Source of the DNA: Thalassotalea_H castellviae
GTDB taxonomy: Bacteria > Pseudomonadota > Gammaproteobacteria > Enterobacterales > Alteromonadaceae
Length of the DNA: 64,000 bases
Reading direction: 5' to 3'
Assembly: GCF_031846185.1 (NCBI RefSeq)
Contig: NZ_JAVRIF010000010.1
Span: 89,613-153,612 of the forward strand
The notes under the pieces are model-generated. The model was not told the DNA's origin. It did no database searches and worked only from the letters and a program-made list of their open reading frames with translations. Positions within the stretch are counted from its first letter, which is position 1, and each line of letters begins with the position of its first letter. The position numbers and the translations under genes are program-made. This document shows positions 27,824 to 37,099 of the stretch, piece by piece.

Positions 27824-30046
27824 TTAAGAGTTATTCTTTAAAAACGCCAAGAACTCATCAGCAGGCATAGGTTTAGCGTAAAAGAAACCTTGTACTTCAT
27901 CGCAAGCTTGAGATTTCAAATGTGCTTCCTGATCTTTATCTTCTATCCCCTCAGCAATGACTTTTAAGTCCATTTGTTTGCCAAGATTAATAATAGTGTC
28001 AGCGATAATTGATTGACCTGGTTTTGCAATGTCGATAACAAATGAGCGATCAACTTTTAAGCGATCTAACGGGAGTTTCTGTAAATAGCTTAAAGATGAG
28101 TACCCGGTACCAAAATCATCTAAAGCGATACTAATACCTTCAGCTTTTACTTGATTTAATGCATCAATAACAATCTGAGGTTCATCCATCAAAATGTTTT
28201 CTGTAATTTCAAGCTCTAACTTACTTGGATTGACTTGATAATGCTTTATTGCATCAATAATACTGCTTACAAAATTTTCACGTTTAAATTGAGGAATTGA
28301 AACGTTTACTGAAATACTAACGTCATTAAATGATTGTTTTTCTAAACTTTTAATTTGCTTACAAGCTTGTTTGATTACCCAATCACCGATTTCAATAATA
28401 AGCCCAGAATATTCCGCTAAAGGAATAAAGACGGCTGGAGAAATAAACTGTCCATCGGCAGTTCGCCAGCGTAAAAGTGCTTCGGCGCCAATCACTTTGC
28501 CAGAGTTGAGGTTTAATTGTGGTTGATACCAAAGCTCTAAACGGTTTTCTGCAAAATCTGTACGTAACTGACGGATCATACCTAATCGCCATAACGTTTT
28601 ATCTTCCATTTCTTGTTTATAATAAACAAAATGCTCTTGATTACTCTTCTTAGCTAAATTTAATGCAATATTGATTTGATTTAACACTTTCACGCCACGT
28701 GAGCCTGCATCATCTTTATGGCATAAACCAAAACAAGCATTGATGGGTAAGTATTGCTCACCGGCAGAAAAGGCTTGTTTAAATAAATTATTTAAATTTT
28801 CAGGGGTGAGACAATCAGCAGGTCCAATAATACCAAAAACATCAGCGCCAACTCGGGCAAATTGACAATTCCCCCCCATAGCTTTCATTCGTTCGGTGAC
28901 AGCTAATAAGAGTTGATTACCTAAGTCTTGCCCTAAGCCATCATTAATATCACTAAAATGATTAATATCGATTAAACCAGCAACTAAATCTTGCTCATTA
29001 CTTTGCGCAAAGTCATCTAGTAAATTAACAAATTCTAATCGATTGGGTAAATCAGTTAACCAATCTTTATAAGCCGCGTCTCTAAGCTTTTGGAATAAGT
29101 GTACATTTTCATACCCGATTGAAATATTTGTCAGAAATACTTCGATCAATTGCTTATCAATATCATTAACAGGGCTATTTAACTCAATATATATAACCGC
29201 TCTAAAACCACCACTTGAGAGATATAAACTAATATTTTCATCAGTAAATAAATGTTGTTTCTGCTGGAAACAGCTCGTGATCTGCTTTTGAGCGAAATTA
29301 TTATTCAGTGCATCTAATTTCTGTTTTGTTTTATCTGCAGACAAACCTTGATGACCTAAAATATATAAGCTTAAATCATCAGCACCATCAACTATCCCCT
29401 GCCCTCTAGCGCAAAATACACTAAACTCACTATCACTTAATAATTGTAGTTGTGATAACACGCCATCTGCGTATTCTTTAACGGAATGTAATTCTAACAA
29501 GTCGGCTGCCGCGCCTATGATTTTTTCAAGACCTATGCGGTTTTGCGTGACGGTTTCAATTTGTTGATAAGAGCGAATAGCAGCGTAAACAGTAGTAACT
29601 AATTTTCGGCGGGTTAATTCAGTTTTCGTTTTGTAATCATTAATATCATAATCTTTAATGACACTTTCTTCTGGCGCATAGCCCGGCTGACCGGTGCGTA
29701 ACACAATACGAATATCTTGACGGGATAACGTTTCACGAATGTGTTTAACTACATTTAATCCTGCATCATCAGTTTCCATGACAACATCTAATAAAACTAA
29801 GACAATATCATCATGTTGTTCAATTTGTTGACAAGCATCTTTACCTGAGTAGGCATGAATATATTCTAAACGTTGACCTAAAACGACTAGGTCTGACAAC
29901 GCAAGCTGAGTGACCGAGTGTATTTCGGGATCATCATCAACAATTAATACTTTCCAAGTATTGCTTGTTGAGTTCTCTAGTATTTCATCTTCATCACTAT
30001 CATCGATAAACAAAAAATCGTCGTTAGTTTCCTCAGAAGCCTGCAT
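27824..30046 (-). CDS. Response regulator with DUF3369, degenerate GGDEF and EAL domains
   Basis: A 740-residue cytosolic signalling protein. Order: receiver domain (about residues 30-155, WKVLIVDDDPEIHSV with phospho-Asp in VLLDVVMETD), DUF3369 sensory region, GGDEF domain (about 320-470) and EAL domain (about 485-735). The cyclase signature is degraded (VGADVFGIIG in place of GGDEF), whereas the phosphodiesterase motifs GAEALLRW, ENILMDEP, LDDFGTGYSSLSYL and VIAEGIED are intact. It is therefore expected to degrade cyclic-di-GMP when phosphorylated. The ATG at 30046 follows a TGAGGA site; the TTG 21 bases upstream does not. The cognate kinase is not adjacent. Confidence 0.9.
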   Translation of the reverse strand: MQASEETNDDFLFIDDSDEDEILENSTSNTWKVLIVDDDPEIHSVTQLALSDLVVLGQRLEYIHAYSGKDACQQIEQHDDIVLVLLDVVMETDDAGLNVVKHIRETLSRQDIRIVLRTGQPGYAPEESVIKDYDINDYKTKTELTRRKLVTTVYAAIRSYQQIETVTQNRIGLEKIIGAAADLLELHSVKEYADGVLSQLQLLSDSEFSVFCARGQGIVDGADDLSLYILGHQGLSADKTKQKLDALNNNFAQKQITSCFQQKQHLFTDENISLYLSSGGFRAVIYIELNSPVNDIDKQLIEVFLTNISIGYENVHLFQKLRDAAYKDWLTDLPNRLEFVNLLDDFAQSNEQDLVAGLIDINHFSDINDGLGQDLGNQLLLAVTERMKAMGGNCQFARVGADVFGIIGPADCLTPENLNNLFKQAFSAGEQYLPINACFGLCHKDDAGSRGVKVLNQINIALNLAKKSNQEHFVYYKQEMEDKTLWRLGMIRQLRTDFAENRLELWYQPQLNLNSGKVIGAEALLRWRTADGQFISPAVFIPLAEYSGLIIEIGDWVIKQACKQIKSLEKQSFNDVSISVNVSIPQFKRENFVSSIIDAIKHYQVNPSKLELEITENILMDEPQIVIDALNQVKAEGISIALDDFGTGYSSLSYLQKLPLDRLKVDRSFVIDIAKPGQSIIADTIINLGKQMDLKVIAEGIEDKDQEAHLKSQACDEVQGFFYAKPMPADEFLAFLKNNS

Positions 30047-30332
30047 ATAATCCTCAAGAAATGGCAATTAAACCATTTTAATTTCAGTGACTTTTAACTA
30101 GTTTTTTTATTCTTGGTTCCAAGACCCATATTAACATAATAAAAGTGAGTGACAGAATATTCAACAAATCATTCATAATTAATGATTAATTTTTCAGTGT
30201 TTCACACTAACAAGTAAATATTAGGTGAATTATCGATAATTGCCTATAAAAATTTTTAGTGATAGACAAATTAAATAATCAAAGTGATACTAAAATAATA
30301 AATGTACTATTGGCGTACCTTAGGACGTTAGA

Positions 30333-31238
30333 ATGAAAGTCAGCAAAACTTCAACCGCTAGCCCAATCACCCTGTCAGTAGAAAATGAAAAGTCAGTGAT
30401 AACCGCACCTGAAAAGAACACGAAAAGTCAGACTCAAAGTGCTGCTAACCCTTCTACGCAAATGCAACTGATGGGATTAGCTAAACAATTTGTCATTGAT
30501 GGCGCTTTACTTCCGCTTGAAAAGCAACCTCCAATAGAAGAAAGATCTAAAAAACGAGAGCGCATCACACATTTAAGAAAACAGCAAAACCTCGAACATA
30601 TTATTCAACGAGCTATTCAATATTGCTCGGATGAAGAAGTCGCCGACCGAGCCGATCAAGATTGGTTTAATAATTTTATTAATTTGGCCGAAGATGTTAG
30701 CAATAAAACTATGCAAGATTTATGGGCAAAAATTTTAGCCGGTGAAATATCATCGCCGGGTAGTTTTTCGCTTAAATCGTTACAAGCATTCAAAACAATG
30801 AGTATTAACGAAGCTAAATTGCTCGCTAAAGCGTGTGCGATTGCAATAAAAGATCAATCAAATAAAAGTATGCGTATTATTTCAGGCGCTTCTCAAACGC
30901 CTGGATTATTTAATTTTTTTAGTAAAGATAGAGAGCACAGAATAAATTTAAGTCCATTTGGTCTTTCATATGCAGAGCTACTCACTTTGGCAGATAATCA
31001 CCTTATTTTTATTCAAGAAACAGAAACAGCTCCTATTGCTGCTGGTGAGAATATTTCATTTGTCTTCAACGGCATAAATTTATCGCTAAAAGCAAATAAA
31101 AATAATAGCTTACTAACTTTTTATAAGTTTACGCCAATCGGTACTGAATTAGCTCAATTGATTGCTGACAATCCAGAGAAAAAATATCTGCACCTTTTAA
31201 AACAAGAAACTTCCAGCTTGTTTCAAGTCAATTATTAA
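30333..31238 (+). CDS. TIGR03899-family protein of unknown function
   Basis: A 301-residue cytosolic protein. The central segment RERITHLRKQQNLEHIIQRAIQYC...DWFNNFINLAEDVSNKTMQDLWAKILAGEISSPGSFSLKSL matches TIGR03899, a family found in marine gammaproteobacteria and related to DUF2806. The N-terminal 60 residues are low-complexity (Ser, Thr, Lys). No catalytic motif is visible. Single gene, convergent with purD. Confidence 0.75.
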   Translation: MKVSKTSTASPITLSVENEKSVITAPEKNTKSQTQSAANPSTQMQLMGLAKQFVIDGALLPLEKQPPIEERSKKRERITHLRKQQNLEHIIQRAIQYCSDEEVADRADQDWFNNFINLAEDVSNKTMQDLWAKILAGEISSPGSFSLKSLQAFKTMSINEAKLLAKACAIAIKDQSNKSMRIISGASQTPGLFNFFSKDREHRINLSPFGLSYAELLTLADNHLIFIQETETAPIAAGENISFVFNGINLSLKANKNNSLLTFYKFTPIGTELAQLIADNPEKKYLHLLKQETSSLFQVNY

Positions 31239-31246
31239 ACTGCATA

Positions 31247-31276
31247 AAAAATCCGATGCATATACATCGGATTTTT
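31247..31276. terminator. Bidirectional terminator between TIGR03899 gene and purD
   Basis: AAAAATCCGATG / CATCGGATTTTT with a 6-base loop between two convergent genes. Confidence 0.85.
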
Positions 31277-31315
31277 AATCAAACTCTTCAACTTAAAGTG
31301 ATGCTAGTTTAATGG

Positions 31316-32602
31316 TTAACTTTGCTCACGAGCGATTGCACGGTAAGCAATATCCGTTCTAAATTGCACGTCTTCCCAGCTAATCTCATGCAATAATTCA
31401 TAAGCAGCTTTTTGTGCTTCAGTGACAGTTTGTCCTAATGCCGTGGCACAAAGTACTCGGCCACCTGCCGTAACTACTTCACCCTTGTCATTTGCGGTAC
31501 CGGCATGGAAGGTTTTTCTATCTTCTTTTACATTAGTGTCTAAACCACTGATCACTTTACCTTTCGCATAACTACCTGGGTATCCGCCAGCCGCTAATAC
31601 AACACCAACGGCAGGACGAGGATCAAAATCTATCGTCGCTTTGTCTAATTCGCCTTTACAAGCAGATAAACAAAGTTCAACGATATCGGTTTTCAAACGC
31701 ATCATAATTGGCTGTGTTTCTGGATCACCAAATCGGCAATTATACTCAATCACTTTTGGTGTGCCGTCAGCATCAATCATCAAACCTGCGTATAAAAAGC
31801 CGGTATAAGGAGCCTCTTCTTTTGCCATACCTTCAACGGTCGGATATATCACTTCATTCATAATACGTTGATGAATTTCTGGCGTAACAACAGGCGCTGG
31901 AGAATAAGCTCCCATACCGCCAGTATTTGGACCTTCATCATTATTGAAAGCACGTTTATGATCTTGGCTAGTGGCCATCGCAAGGACATTTGTTCCGTCA
32001 ACCATGACAATAAAGCTTGCTTCTTCACCCGCTAAAAATTCTTCGATAACAACACGATGTCCAGCATCACCAAAAGCGTTGCCCGCTAACATATCTTTAA
32101 TCGCATCTTCAGCTTCTGTTAAGGTCATGGCGACAATTACACCTTTACCTGCCGCTAAACCATCAGCCTTAATTACAATTGGCGCACCTTTTTCGCGCAC
32201 ATATGCTAACGCAGGTTCTATTTCAGTGAAATTTTGGTACCAACCTGTAGGGATATTATTTCTTGCAAGAAAATCTTTAGTGAATGCCTTAGATCCTTCA
32301 AGCTGAGCCGCTTTAGCACTAGGACCAAAAATAGTTAACCCTTGTGCTTGAAACGCATCAACAACACCATCGACTAGCGGTTGTTCTGGACCAACAATTG
32401 TTAAGGTAATGTTTTGAGTTTTAGCAAATTCAACTAAGGCAGGTATGTCACCTACTGATATTGCAACATTCTCTAATTTACTCTCAGTTGCAGTACCCGC
32501 ATTTCCTGGAGCAACAAACACTTTTTCGACTTGAGAAGATTGTGCAGCTTTCCATGCCAATGCATGTTCACGACCACCACTACCAATTACCAAAACATTC
32601 AT
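31316..32602 (-). CDS. purD: Phosphoribosylamine-glycine ligase (GAR synthetase)
   Basis: ATP-grasp enzyme of purine biosynthesis: joins glycine to 5-phosphoribosylamine. 428 residues with the N-domain MNVLVIGSGGREHALAWKAAQS, the FGPSAKAAQLEGSKAFTKDFL segment, the ATP-binding APIVIKADGLAAGKGVIVA and the GFLYAGLMID...YNCRFGDPETQ metal site. In most gammaproteobacteria purD follows purH directly; here a methyltransferase-like gene separates them. Confidence 0.97.
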   Translation of the reverse strand: MNVLVIGSGGREHALAWKAAQSSQVEKVFVAPGNAGTATESKLENVAISVGDIPALVEFAKTQNITLTIVGPEQPLVDGVVDAFQAQGLTIFGPSAKAAQLEGSKAFTKDFLARNNIPTGWYQNFTEIEPALAYVREKGAPIVIKADGLAAGKGVIVAMTLTEAEDAIKDMLAGNAFGDAGHRVVIEEFLAGEEASFIVMVDGTNVLAMATSQDHKRAFNNDEGPNTGGMGAYSPAPVVTPEIHQRIMNEVIYPTVEGMAKEEAPYTGFLYAGLMIDADGTPKVIEYNCRFGDPETQPIMMRLKTDIVELCLSACKGELDKATIDFDPRPAVGVVLAAGGYPGSYAKGKVISGLDTNVKEDRKTFHAGTANDKGEVVTAGGRVLCATALGQTVTEAQKAAYELLHEISWEDVQFRTDIAYRAIAREQS

Positions 32603-32718
32603 TTAACTATTTTCCTAAAATTGATGTAAAAAACTGGCCCAACATTTTATTCGCTTTAAAATATTGAGCCATTATTTATGAGTGCTAATTATTAGTTGCA
32701 CTATTATTTTAAAATGAG

Positions 32719-33531
32719 TTATTTAGCACTTTTAACAAATTTTAATGTCATACGGTCACTTTCACCGATGGCTAAATACTTTTCTTTATCTTTGTCACCT
32801 AACGCAAGACTTGGTGGTAAAGTCCACACACCTTTTTCGTAACTGGCTTTATCTTTCGGATTAGCATTAACTTCACTTGAACCTGCAAGATCAAAACCAG
32901 CCGCTTTTGCTTGTGCAATAGTAGTTTCTACAGAAACATAACCACGATTCATATCGTTAGCAGCAACGCCTTCTGGTAAACGGTGCTCAACCACACCTAA
33001 GATACCACCAGGTTTTAGCGCCTTAAAAGCATCAATAAAAACTTGTTGAACGCCCTCTTCACCCCAGTTATGTAAATTACGGAAAGTTAATACCATATCT
33101 GCTGTTGCAGCAGGCGCTAACTCACTGGCTTTTTTCGGAACAAAATTCGACAATTCCACTTCGCTAAACACATCATTACTAGCCAGTTTCTTTTCTAATC
33201 GTTTTCGAGAGTTACTGTAATAATTGTCTTCACCTGTATCTGGGTAGTGCGCGCCAATTAATTTGCCAGTACCTTTCAATGCGGGAGCCAAAATTTCAGT
33301 ATACCAACCACCACCGGGGGTAATTTCAACCACGGTCATAGTTGGCTGAAAGCCTAAGAATTCTAGAGTTTCTTTAGGGTGACGATATTGATCACGTGCT
33401 TTGTTTTCTGCAGAGCGATGCTCACCAGCAATAGCGTGGGCTAATTTATCACTGCCAGCTTGAACATAACTAACTGATGCCATTGATAAACTAACAAGTG
33501 ATGCGGCGATAAAGGTTTTTATTGTTTTCAT
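32719..33531 (-). CDS. Exported class I SAM-dependent methyltransferase-like protein
   Basis: A 270-residue protein with a signal peptide (MKTIKTFIAASLVSLSMASVSYVQA) before a Rossmann methyltransferase fold: motif I VVEITPGGGWYTEILAPAL near residue 70 (Glu-Thr-Pro replaces the usual Asp-hydrophobic-Gly), AADMVLTFRNLHNWG and LKPGGILGVVEHR. Such exported methyltransferase-like proteins are common in proteobacteria, but SAM is not expected in the periplasm, so the activity is unclear. The ATG at 33531 follows a GGAAG site; the ATG 12 bases earlier lacks one. It sits between purH and purD. Confidence 0.8.
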   Translation of the reverse strand: MKTIKTFIAASLVSLSMASVSYVQAGSDKLAHAIAGEHRSAENKARDQYRHPKETLEFLGFQPTMTVVEITPGGGWYTEILAPALKGTGKLIGAHYPDTGEDNYYSNSRKRLEKKLASNDVFSEVELSNFVPKKASELAPAATADMVLTFRNLHNWGEEGVQQVFIDAFKALKPGGILGVVEHRLPEGVAANDMNRGYVSVETTIAQAKAAGFDLAGSSEVNANPKDKASYEKGVWTLPPSLALGDKDKEKYLAIGESDRMTLKFVKSAK

Positions 33532-33600
33532 GTGATCTTCCATAAATGATTAATGTGAATAAATGACTAAACTATTTATAACAGATTATAAGAACAAGAA

Positions 33601-33619
33601 CAGAATGATATTCATTCAC
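33601..33619 (-). promoter_or_regulatory. Fur-box-like palindrome upstream of the exported methyltransferase gene
   Basis: CAGAATGATATTCATTCAC matches the 19-base Fur consensus at about 14 positions and has GAATGA / TCATTC arms. It is about 70 bases before the gene start, a usual operator distance. Iron control is an inference from one match. Confidence 0.35.
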
Positions 33620-33710
33620 TCGTCGACAAAAATAATTTCTTCACCGCAAACAAAGTGTGTACTTTTGTTTATTTAGCTTAACCATCTTTGCTGTATTTCT
33701 AATTTATTAG

Positions 33711-33811
33711 CTGTTTAAGTTAATAGAACTAATTTCAAGGCGGAAGCGCGGAGCCTAGTTTACTAGGTGAGCACTTTCAACAATGAAAGTAGTTCTATTT
33801 AACGACAACAG
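33711..33811. repeat. Palindromic intergenic repeat after purH
   Basis: About 100 noncoding bases with inverted arms CTGTTTAAGTTAATAGAACT and AGTTCTATTTAACGACAACAG (imperfect), and an inner GGCGGAAGCGCGGAGCCTAG segment. It ends 8 bases from the purH stop. It resembles the dispersed palindromes that follow genes in Alteromonadales, and could act as a 3' end or terminator. Only one copy is in the window. Confidence 0.5.
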
Positions 33812-33818
33812 CTGAAAA

Positions 33819-35420
33819 TTAGTGACGGAAGTGACGCATTCCGGTGAACACCATTGCTATGTTATGTTCGTCTGCAGCGGCGATTACTTCGTCATCACGC
33901 ATTGAACCACCTGGTTGAATCACCGCGGTAATACCTGCTTCAGCAGCAGCATCTAGGCCATCACGGAATGGGAAGAAAGCGTCAGACGCCATTACAGAAC
34001 CAGCCACTTCTAAGTTTTCATCTGCGGCTTTAATGCCCGCAACTTTAGCAGAATAAACACGGCTCATTTGCCCGGCACCTACACCTATTGTCATGCTATT
34101 TTTTACATAAACAATCGCGTTCGATTTCACGTATTTAGCAACTTTCCAACAAAATTGTAAGTCGCGCATTTCATCTTCTGTTGGTTGACGTTTAGTCACC
34201 ACTTTTAAATCGCTTGCGGCTACTTTTCCTTGGTCTCGATCTTGTACTAATAAACCGCCATTTACGCGTTTATAATCTAATCCCGTTGTTTGCGTAGTCC
34301 ATTGGCCACACTCAAGTAAACGAACATTCGGCTTAGCTGCAACAATTTGAGCCGCCGCTTCAGAAATGCTTGGAGCAATGATCACTTCAACAAATTGACG
34401 TGAAACAATAGCTTCGGCAGTATCGGCGTCTAATTCTCGGTTAAAAGCAATAATGCCACCAAATGCTGAAGTAGGATCAGTTTTAAAGGCTTGCTCATAA
34501 GCTGCTAAAATATTATCACCAATAGCAACACCACAAGGGTTGGCATGTTTAACAATAACACAGGCCGCTTCATCAAATTCTTTCACACACTCTAATGCTG
34601 CATCGGTGTCAGCGATGTTGTTGTAAGAAAGTGCTTTACCTTGTACTTGTTTCGCCGTAGACACAGATGCTTCTTCAGGATTTGCTTCAACATAAAAAGC
34701 CGCATCTTGATGCGAGTTTTCACCGTAGCGTAAATCTTGCGTTTTAATAAACTGACTATTGAAGGTACGAGGGAATTTATTTTTTTCTTCGAAATTTACT
34801 TCACTCGCTTCTTCGCCATGTGCCGATAACATTTGACCAAAATAGTTAGCGATCATGCCATCGTATGAAGCCGTGTGTTCATAAGCTGCAATCGCTAAAT
34901 CAAAACGAGTTTTATAGGTTAATGAGTCGTCATTATTATTCATTTCAGCAATAACACGATCATAATCAGCAGCATTTACTATGATAGTGACATCTTTATG
35001 ATTTTTTGCTGCTGCTCGAACCATAGTTGGACCACCAATATCAATGTTTTCAACCGCATCTTCTAAAGAACAGCCTGCTTTTGCTACTGTGTTTGCAAAT
35101 GGGTATAAATTCACTACAACCATATCAATTGCATCAATGTTATTTTCAGCCATCACACCTTCATCTGTGCCACGACGGGCTAAAATGCCACCATGGATTT
35201 TTGGATGTAATGTTTTTACACGACCGTCCATAATTTCTGGATGACCTGTGTGCTCTGAAACTTCCGTCACTTTTATGCCGTTATCTGCTAATAGTTTAGC
35301 GGTACCACCGGTTGATAAAATATCAACGCCTTTTTGAGCGAGTTGACGAGCGAAATCTACAATACCAGTTTTGTCAGATACACTTAAAAGTGCGCGTTTG
35401 ATTGGGCGTGGAGTATCCAT
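33819..35420 (-). CDS. purH: Bifunctional AICAR transformylase / IMP cyclohydrolase
   Basis: Catalyses the last two steps of IMP synthesis. 533 residues. The N-terminal cyclohydrolase (MGS-like) domain has RALLSVSDKTGIVDFARQL and STGGTAKLLADNGI. The transformylase domain has DLRYGENSHQDAAFY, CVIVKHANPCGVAIG (the Lys-His catalytic pair) and GVGAGQMSRVYSAK. It ends in SDAFFPFRDGLDAAAEAGI and the typical MRHFRH tail. Transcribed with dusB-fis upstream but separated from fis by a terminator, so it has its own promoter in the 200-base gap. Confidence 0.97.
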   Translation of the reverse strand: MDTPRPIKRALLSVSDKTGIVDFARQLAQKGVDILSTGGTAKLLADNGIKVTEVSEHTGHPEIMDGRVKTLHPKIHGGILARRGTDEGVMAENNIDAIDMVVVNLYPFANTVAKAGCSLEDAVENIDIGGPTMVRAAAKNHKDVTIIVNAADYDRVIAEMNNNDDSLTYKTRFDLAIAAYEHTASYDGMIANYFGQMLSAHGEEASEVNFEEKNKFPRTFNSQFIKTQDLRYGENSHQDAAFYVEANPEEASVSTAKQVQGKALSYNNIADTDAALECVKEFDEAACVIVKHANPCGVAIGDNILAAYEQAFKTDPTSAFGGIIAFNRELDADTAEAIVSRQFVEVIIAPSISEAAAQIVAAKPNVRLLECGQWTTQTTGLDYKRVNGGLLVQDRDQGKVAASDLKVVTKRQPTEDEMRDLQFCWKVAKYVKSNAIVYVKNSMTIGVGAGQMSRVYSAKVAGIKAADENLEVAGSVMASDAFFPFRDGLDAAAEAGITAVIQPGGSMRDDEVIAAADEHNIAMVFTGMRHFRH

Positions 35421-35575
35421 TGCTTTTTCATTTACCTTTAAAATGAGTTATTAGTCTGGCCTTTGACATATGTCCTTGGCATTTATACCTAAAATGGTAT
35501 TTCGTCCGTGATGATCTTTGTACAGTTTAGTGAAAGTTTTCGTATGCGCTAACATCTTCAACTATCAATAAGTAA

Positions 35576-35600
35576 AAAAGCACCCTAAGGTGCTTTTTCA
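35576..35600 (-). terminator. Intrinsic terminator after fis
   Basis: AAAAAGCACC / GGTGCTTTTT with a CTAA loop, 23 bases past the fis stop on the minus strand; it ends the dusB-fis transcript before purH. Confidence 0.85.
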
Positions 35601-35622
35601 ATGCAGGCTAACCTGCGAGTTT

Positions 35623-35910
35623 TTAGTTCATACCGTATTTTTTAAGCTTCTTACGTAAAGTACCACGGTTGATACCTAGTAAATTAGCTGCGCGAGTTTG
35701 GTTACCGCGAGTATACTTCATCACTTCTTCAAGCATTGGCGCTTCAATTTCTGAAAGTACAAGGTCATACATATCGTCAACATCATTACCATTTAATTGA
35801 GATAAGTAGTTGCTAATAGCAATTTTAGCTTGGCTGCGTAAAGGTGATGCCTCTGCTTGAGTTTGCATGTTACCGGTAACGAATGGAGATGAAATATTTT
35901 GTTCAAACAT
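35623..35910 (-). CDS. fis: DNA-binding protein Fis
   Basis: Nucleoid protein that bends DNA and activates rRNA and other growth-related promoters. 95 residues. The C-terminal helix-turn-helix GNQTRAANLLGINRGTLRKKLKKYGMN is almost identical to the enterobacterial one, and the dimer core (DMYDLVLSEIEAPMLEEVMKYTRGN) is present. It lies 17 bases after dusB in the usual dusB-fis operon. Confidence 0.97.
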   Translation of the reverse strand: MFEQNISSPFVTGNMQTQAEASPLRSQAKIAISNYLSQLNGNDVDDMYDLVLSEIEAPMLEEVMKYTRGNQTRAANLLGINRGTLRKKLKKYGMN

Positions 35911-35927
35911 AAAGTTCAGACTCTTTC

Positions 35928-36893
35928 TTAAATTAAATTATCAAAATATCTAGTTAATGCTTCGAGTTGTTCTTGCTCAGACTCTAAGGCATTAAAAATA
36001 GAACGAAACTGTTTTTCTGGGTCAAGCGTTTGCATGTACCAAGAAACGTGCTTACGGGCAAATCTTACACCCATAAAGTCACCATAAAACTTGTGTAATC
36101 CATTTACATGCTCAATCATGATTGAGCGTATCTCTTCCAATGAGGGTGGATCTAATAGTTGGCCTGTTTCAAAAAAATGATTAATTTCTCTGAAAATCCA
36201 TGGACGCCCTTGAGCTCCTCGACCAATCATAATGGCATCAGCCCCTGTGTAATCAAGCACTTGTGATGCTTTTATAGCACTGGTGATATCACCATTGGCT
36301 ACCACAGGAATTGAAACAGCTTTTTTAATTGCTTTAATGGTGTCGTACTCAGCTTCTCCTTTATAAAAGTCGTTGCGAGTACGACCATGAACAGCTAAGG
36401 ATTGAATACCATTATGTTCAGCAATTTTTGCTATTTCGATACCATTGCGGGTATTGTCACACCATCCGGTGCGAATCTTTAACGTGACTGGCACAGCTAC
36501 TTCATTCACAACAGCTTTAATAATCTGTTCGACTAAAATAGGCTCTTTCAATAACGCTGAACCCGCTAATTTTTTATTTACCTTTTTTGCTGGACAACCC
36601 ATATTGATATCAATGATTTGAGCACCATTATCAACATTAACTTGTGCAGCAAAAGCTAACTCTTGTGGATCAGAACCCGCGATTTGCACAGAACAAATGC
36701 CAGCTTCATTTCCATGAATTAAACGTCGTTTAGATTTTTCAGTTTTCCAAACTTTAGGGTTAGCAGACACCATTTCTGATACTGCAAGCCCTGCCCCCAT
36801 TTGACAACATAATTGTCGAAACGGTTGGTCAGTGATTCCTGCCATGGGTGCGAGCATTGTATTACTCGCTAAAGAATATGAACCTATCTTCAC
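35928..36893 (-). CDS. dusB: tRNA-dihydrouridine synthase B
   Basis: FMN enzyme that reduces specific uridines in tRNA to dihydrouridine. 321 residues with LAPMAGITDQPFRQLC at the N-terminus, the catalytic cysteine in DINMGCPAKKVNKKLAGSALL (about residue 100), AVHGRTRNDFYKGEAEY and NGDITSAIKASQVLDYTGADAIMIGRGAQGRPW. First gene of the dusB-fis operon; its promoter should lie within 36894-37027, next to a large inverted repeat. Confidence 0.96.
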   Translation of the reverse strand: MKIGSYSLASNTMLAPMAGITDQPFRQLCCQMGAGLAVSEMVSANPKVWKTEKSKRRLIHGNEAGICSVQIAGSDPQELAFAAQVNVDNGAQIIDINMGCPAKKVNKKLAGSALLKEPILVEQIIKAVVNEVAVPVTLKIRTGWCDNTRNGIEIAKIAEHNGIQSLAVHGRTRNDFYKGEAEYDTIKAIKKAVSIPVVANGDITSAIKASQVLDYTGADAIMIGRGAQGRPWIFREINHFFETGQLLDPPSLEEIRSIMIEHVNGLHKFYGDFMGVRFARKHVSWYMQTLDPEKQFRSIFNALESEQEQLEALTRYFDNLI

Positions 36894-37027
36894 GCTGTTG
36901 TTTTTTTGAGCTACCTTTCAAAAGGGCGCTAAGTTTACGCGTTTTTTTTCAGATTGCAAAGCATATAAATTGAACAAAAATGACTTTTTTTCATCATTTT
37001 AATATTGACATTTTGCAAACTATTGAT

Positions 37028-37068
37028 GTGTGCAGATTTTGTACAAATAGTTAACAAAATCTGCACAC
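37028..37068. repeat. 15-base perfect inverted repeat between prmA and dusB
   Basis: Arms GTGTGCAGATTTTGT and ACAAAATCTGCACAC, loop of 11 bases. It is 32 bases past the prmA stop and 135 bases before the dusB start. No long T run follows on the minus strand, so it is either an atypical terminator of prmA or a protein-binding site upstream of dusB-fis. Confidence 0.7.
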
Positions 37069-37099
37069 GATTTACAAAAAAATTTTGACGGTTTTCGTT

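Noticed and set aside
30068..30332. Possible regulatory RNA upstream of the TIGR03899 gene
   Set aside because: AT-rich with no stable stem or terminator; nothing beyond a promoter is supported.
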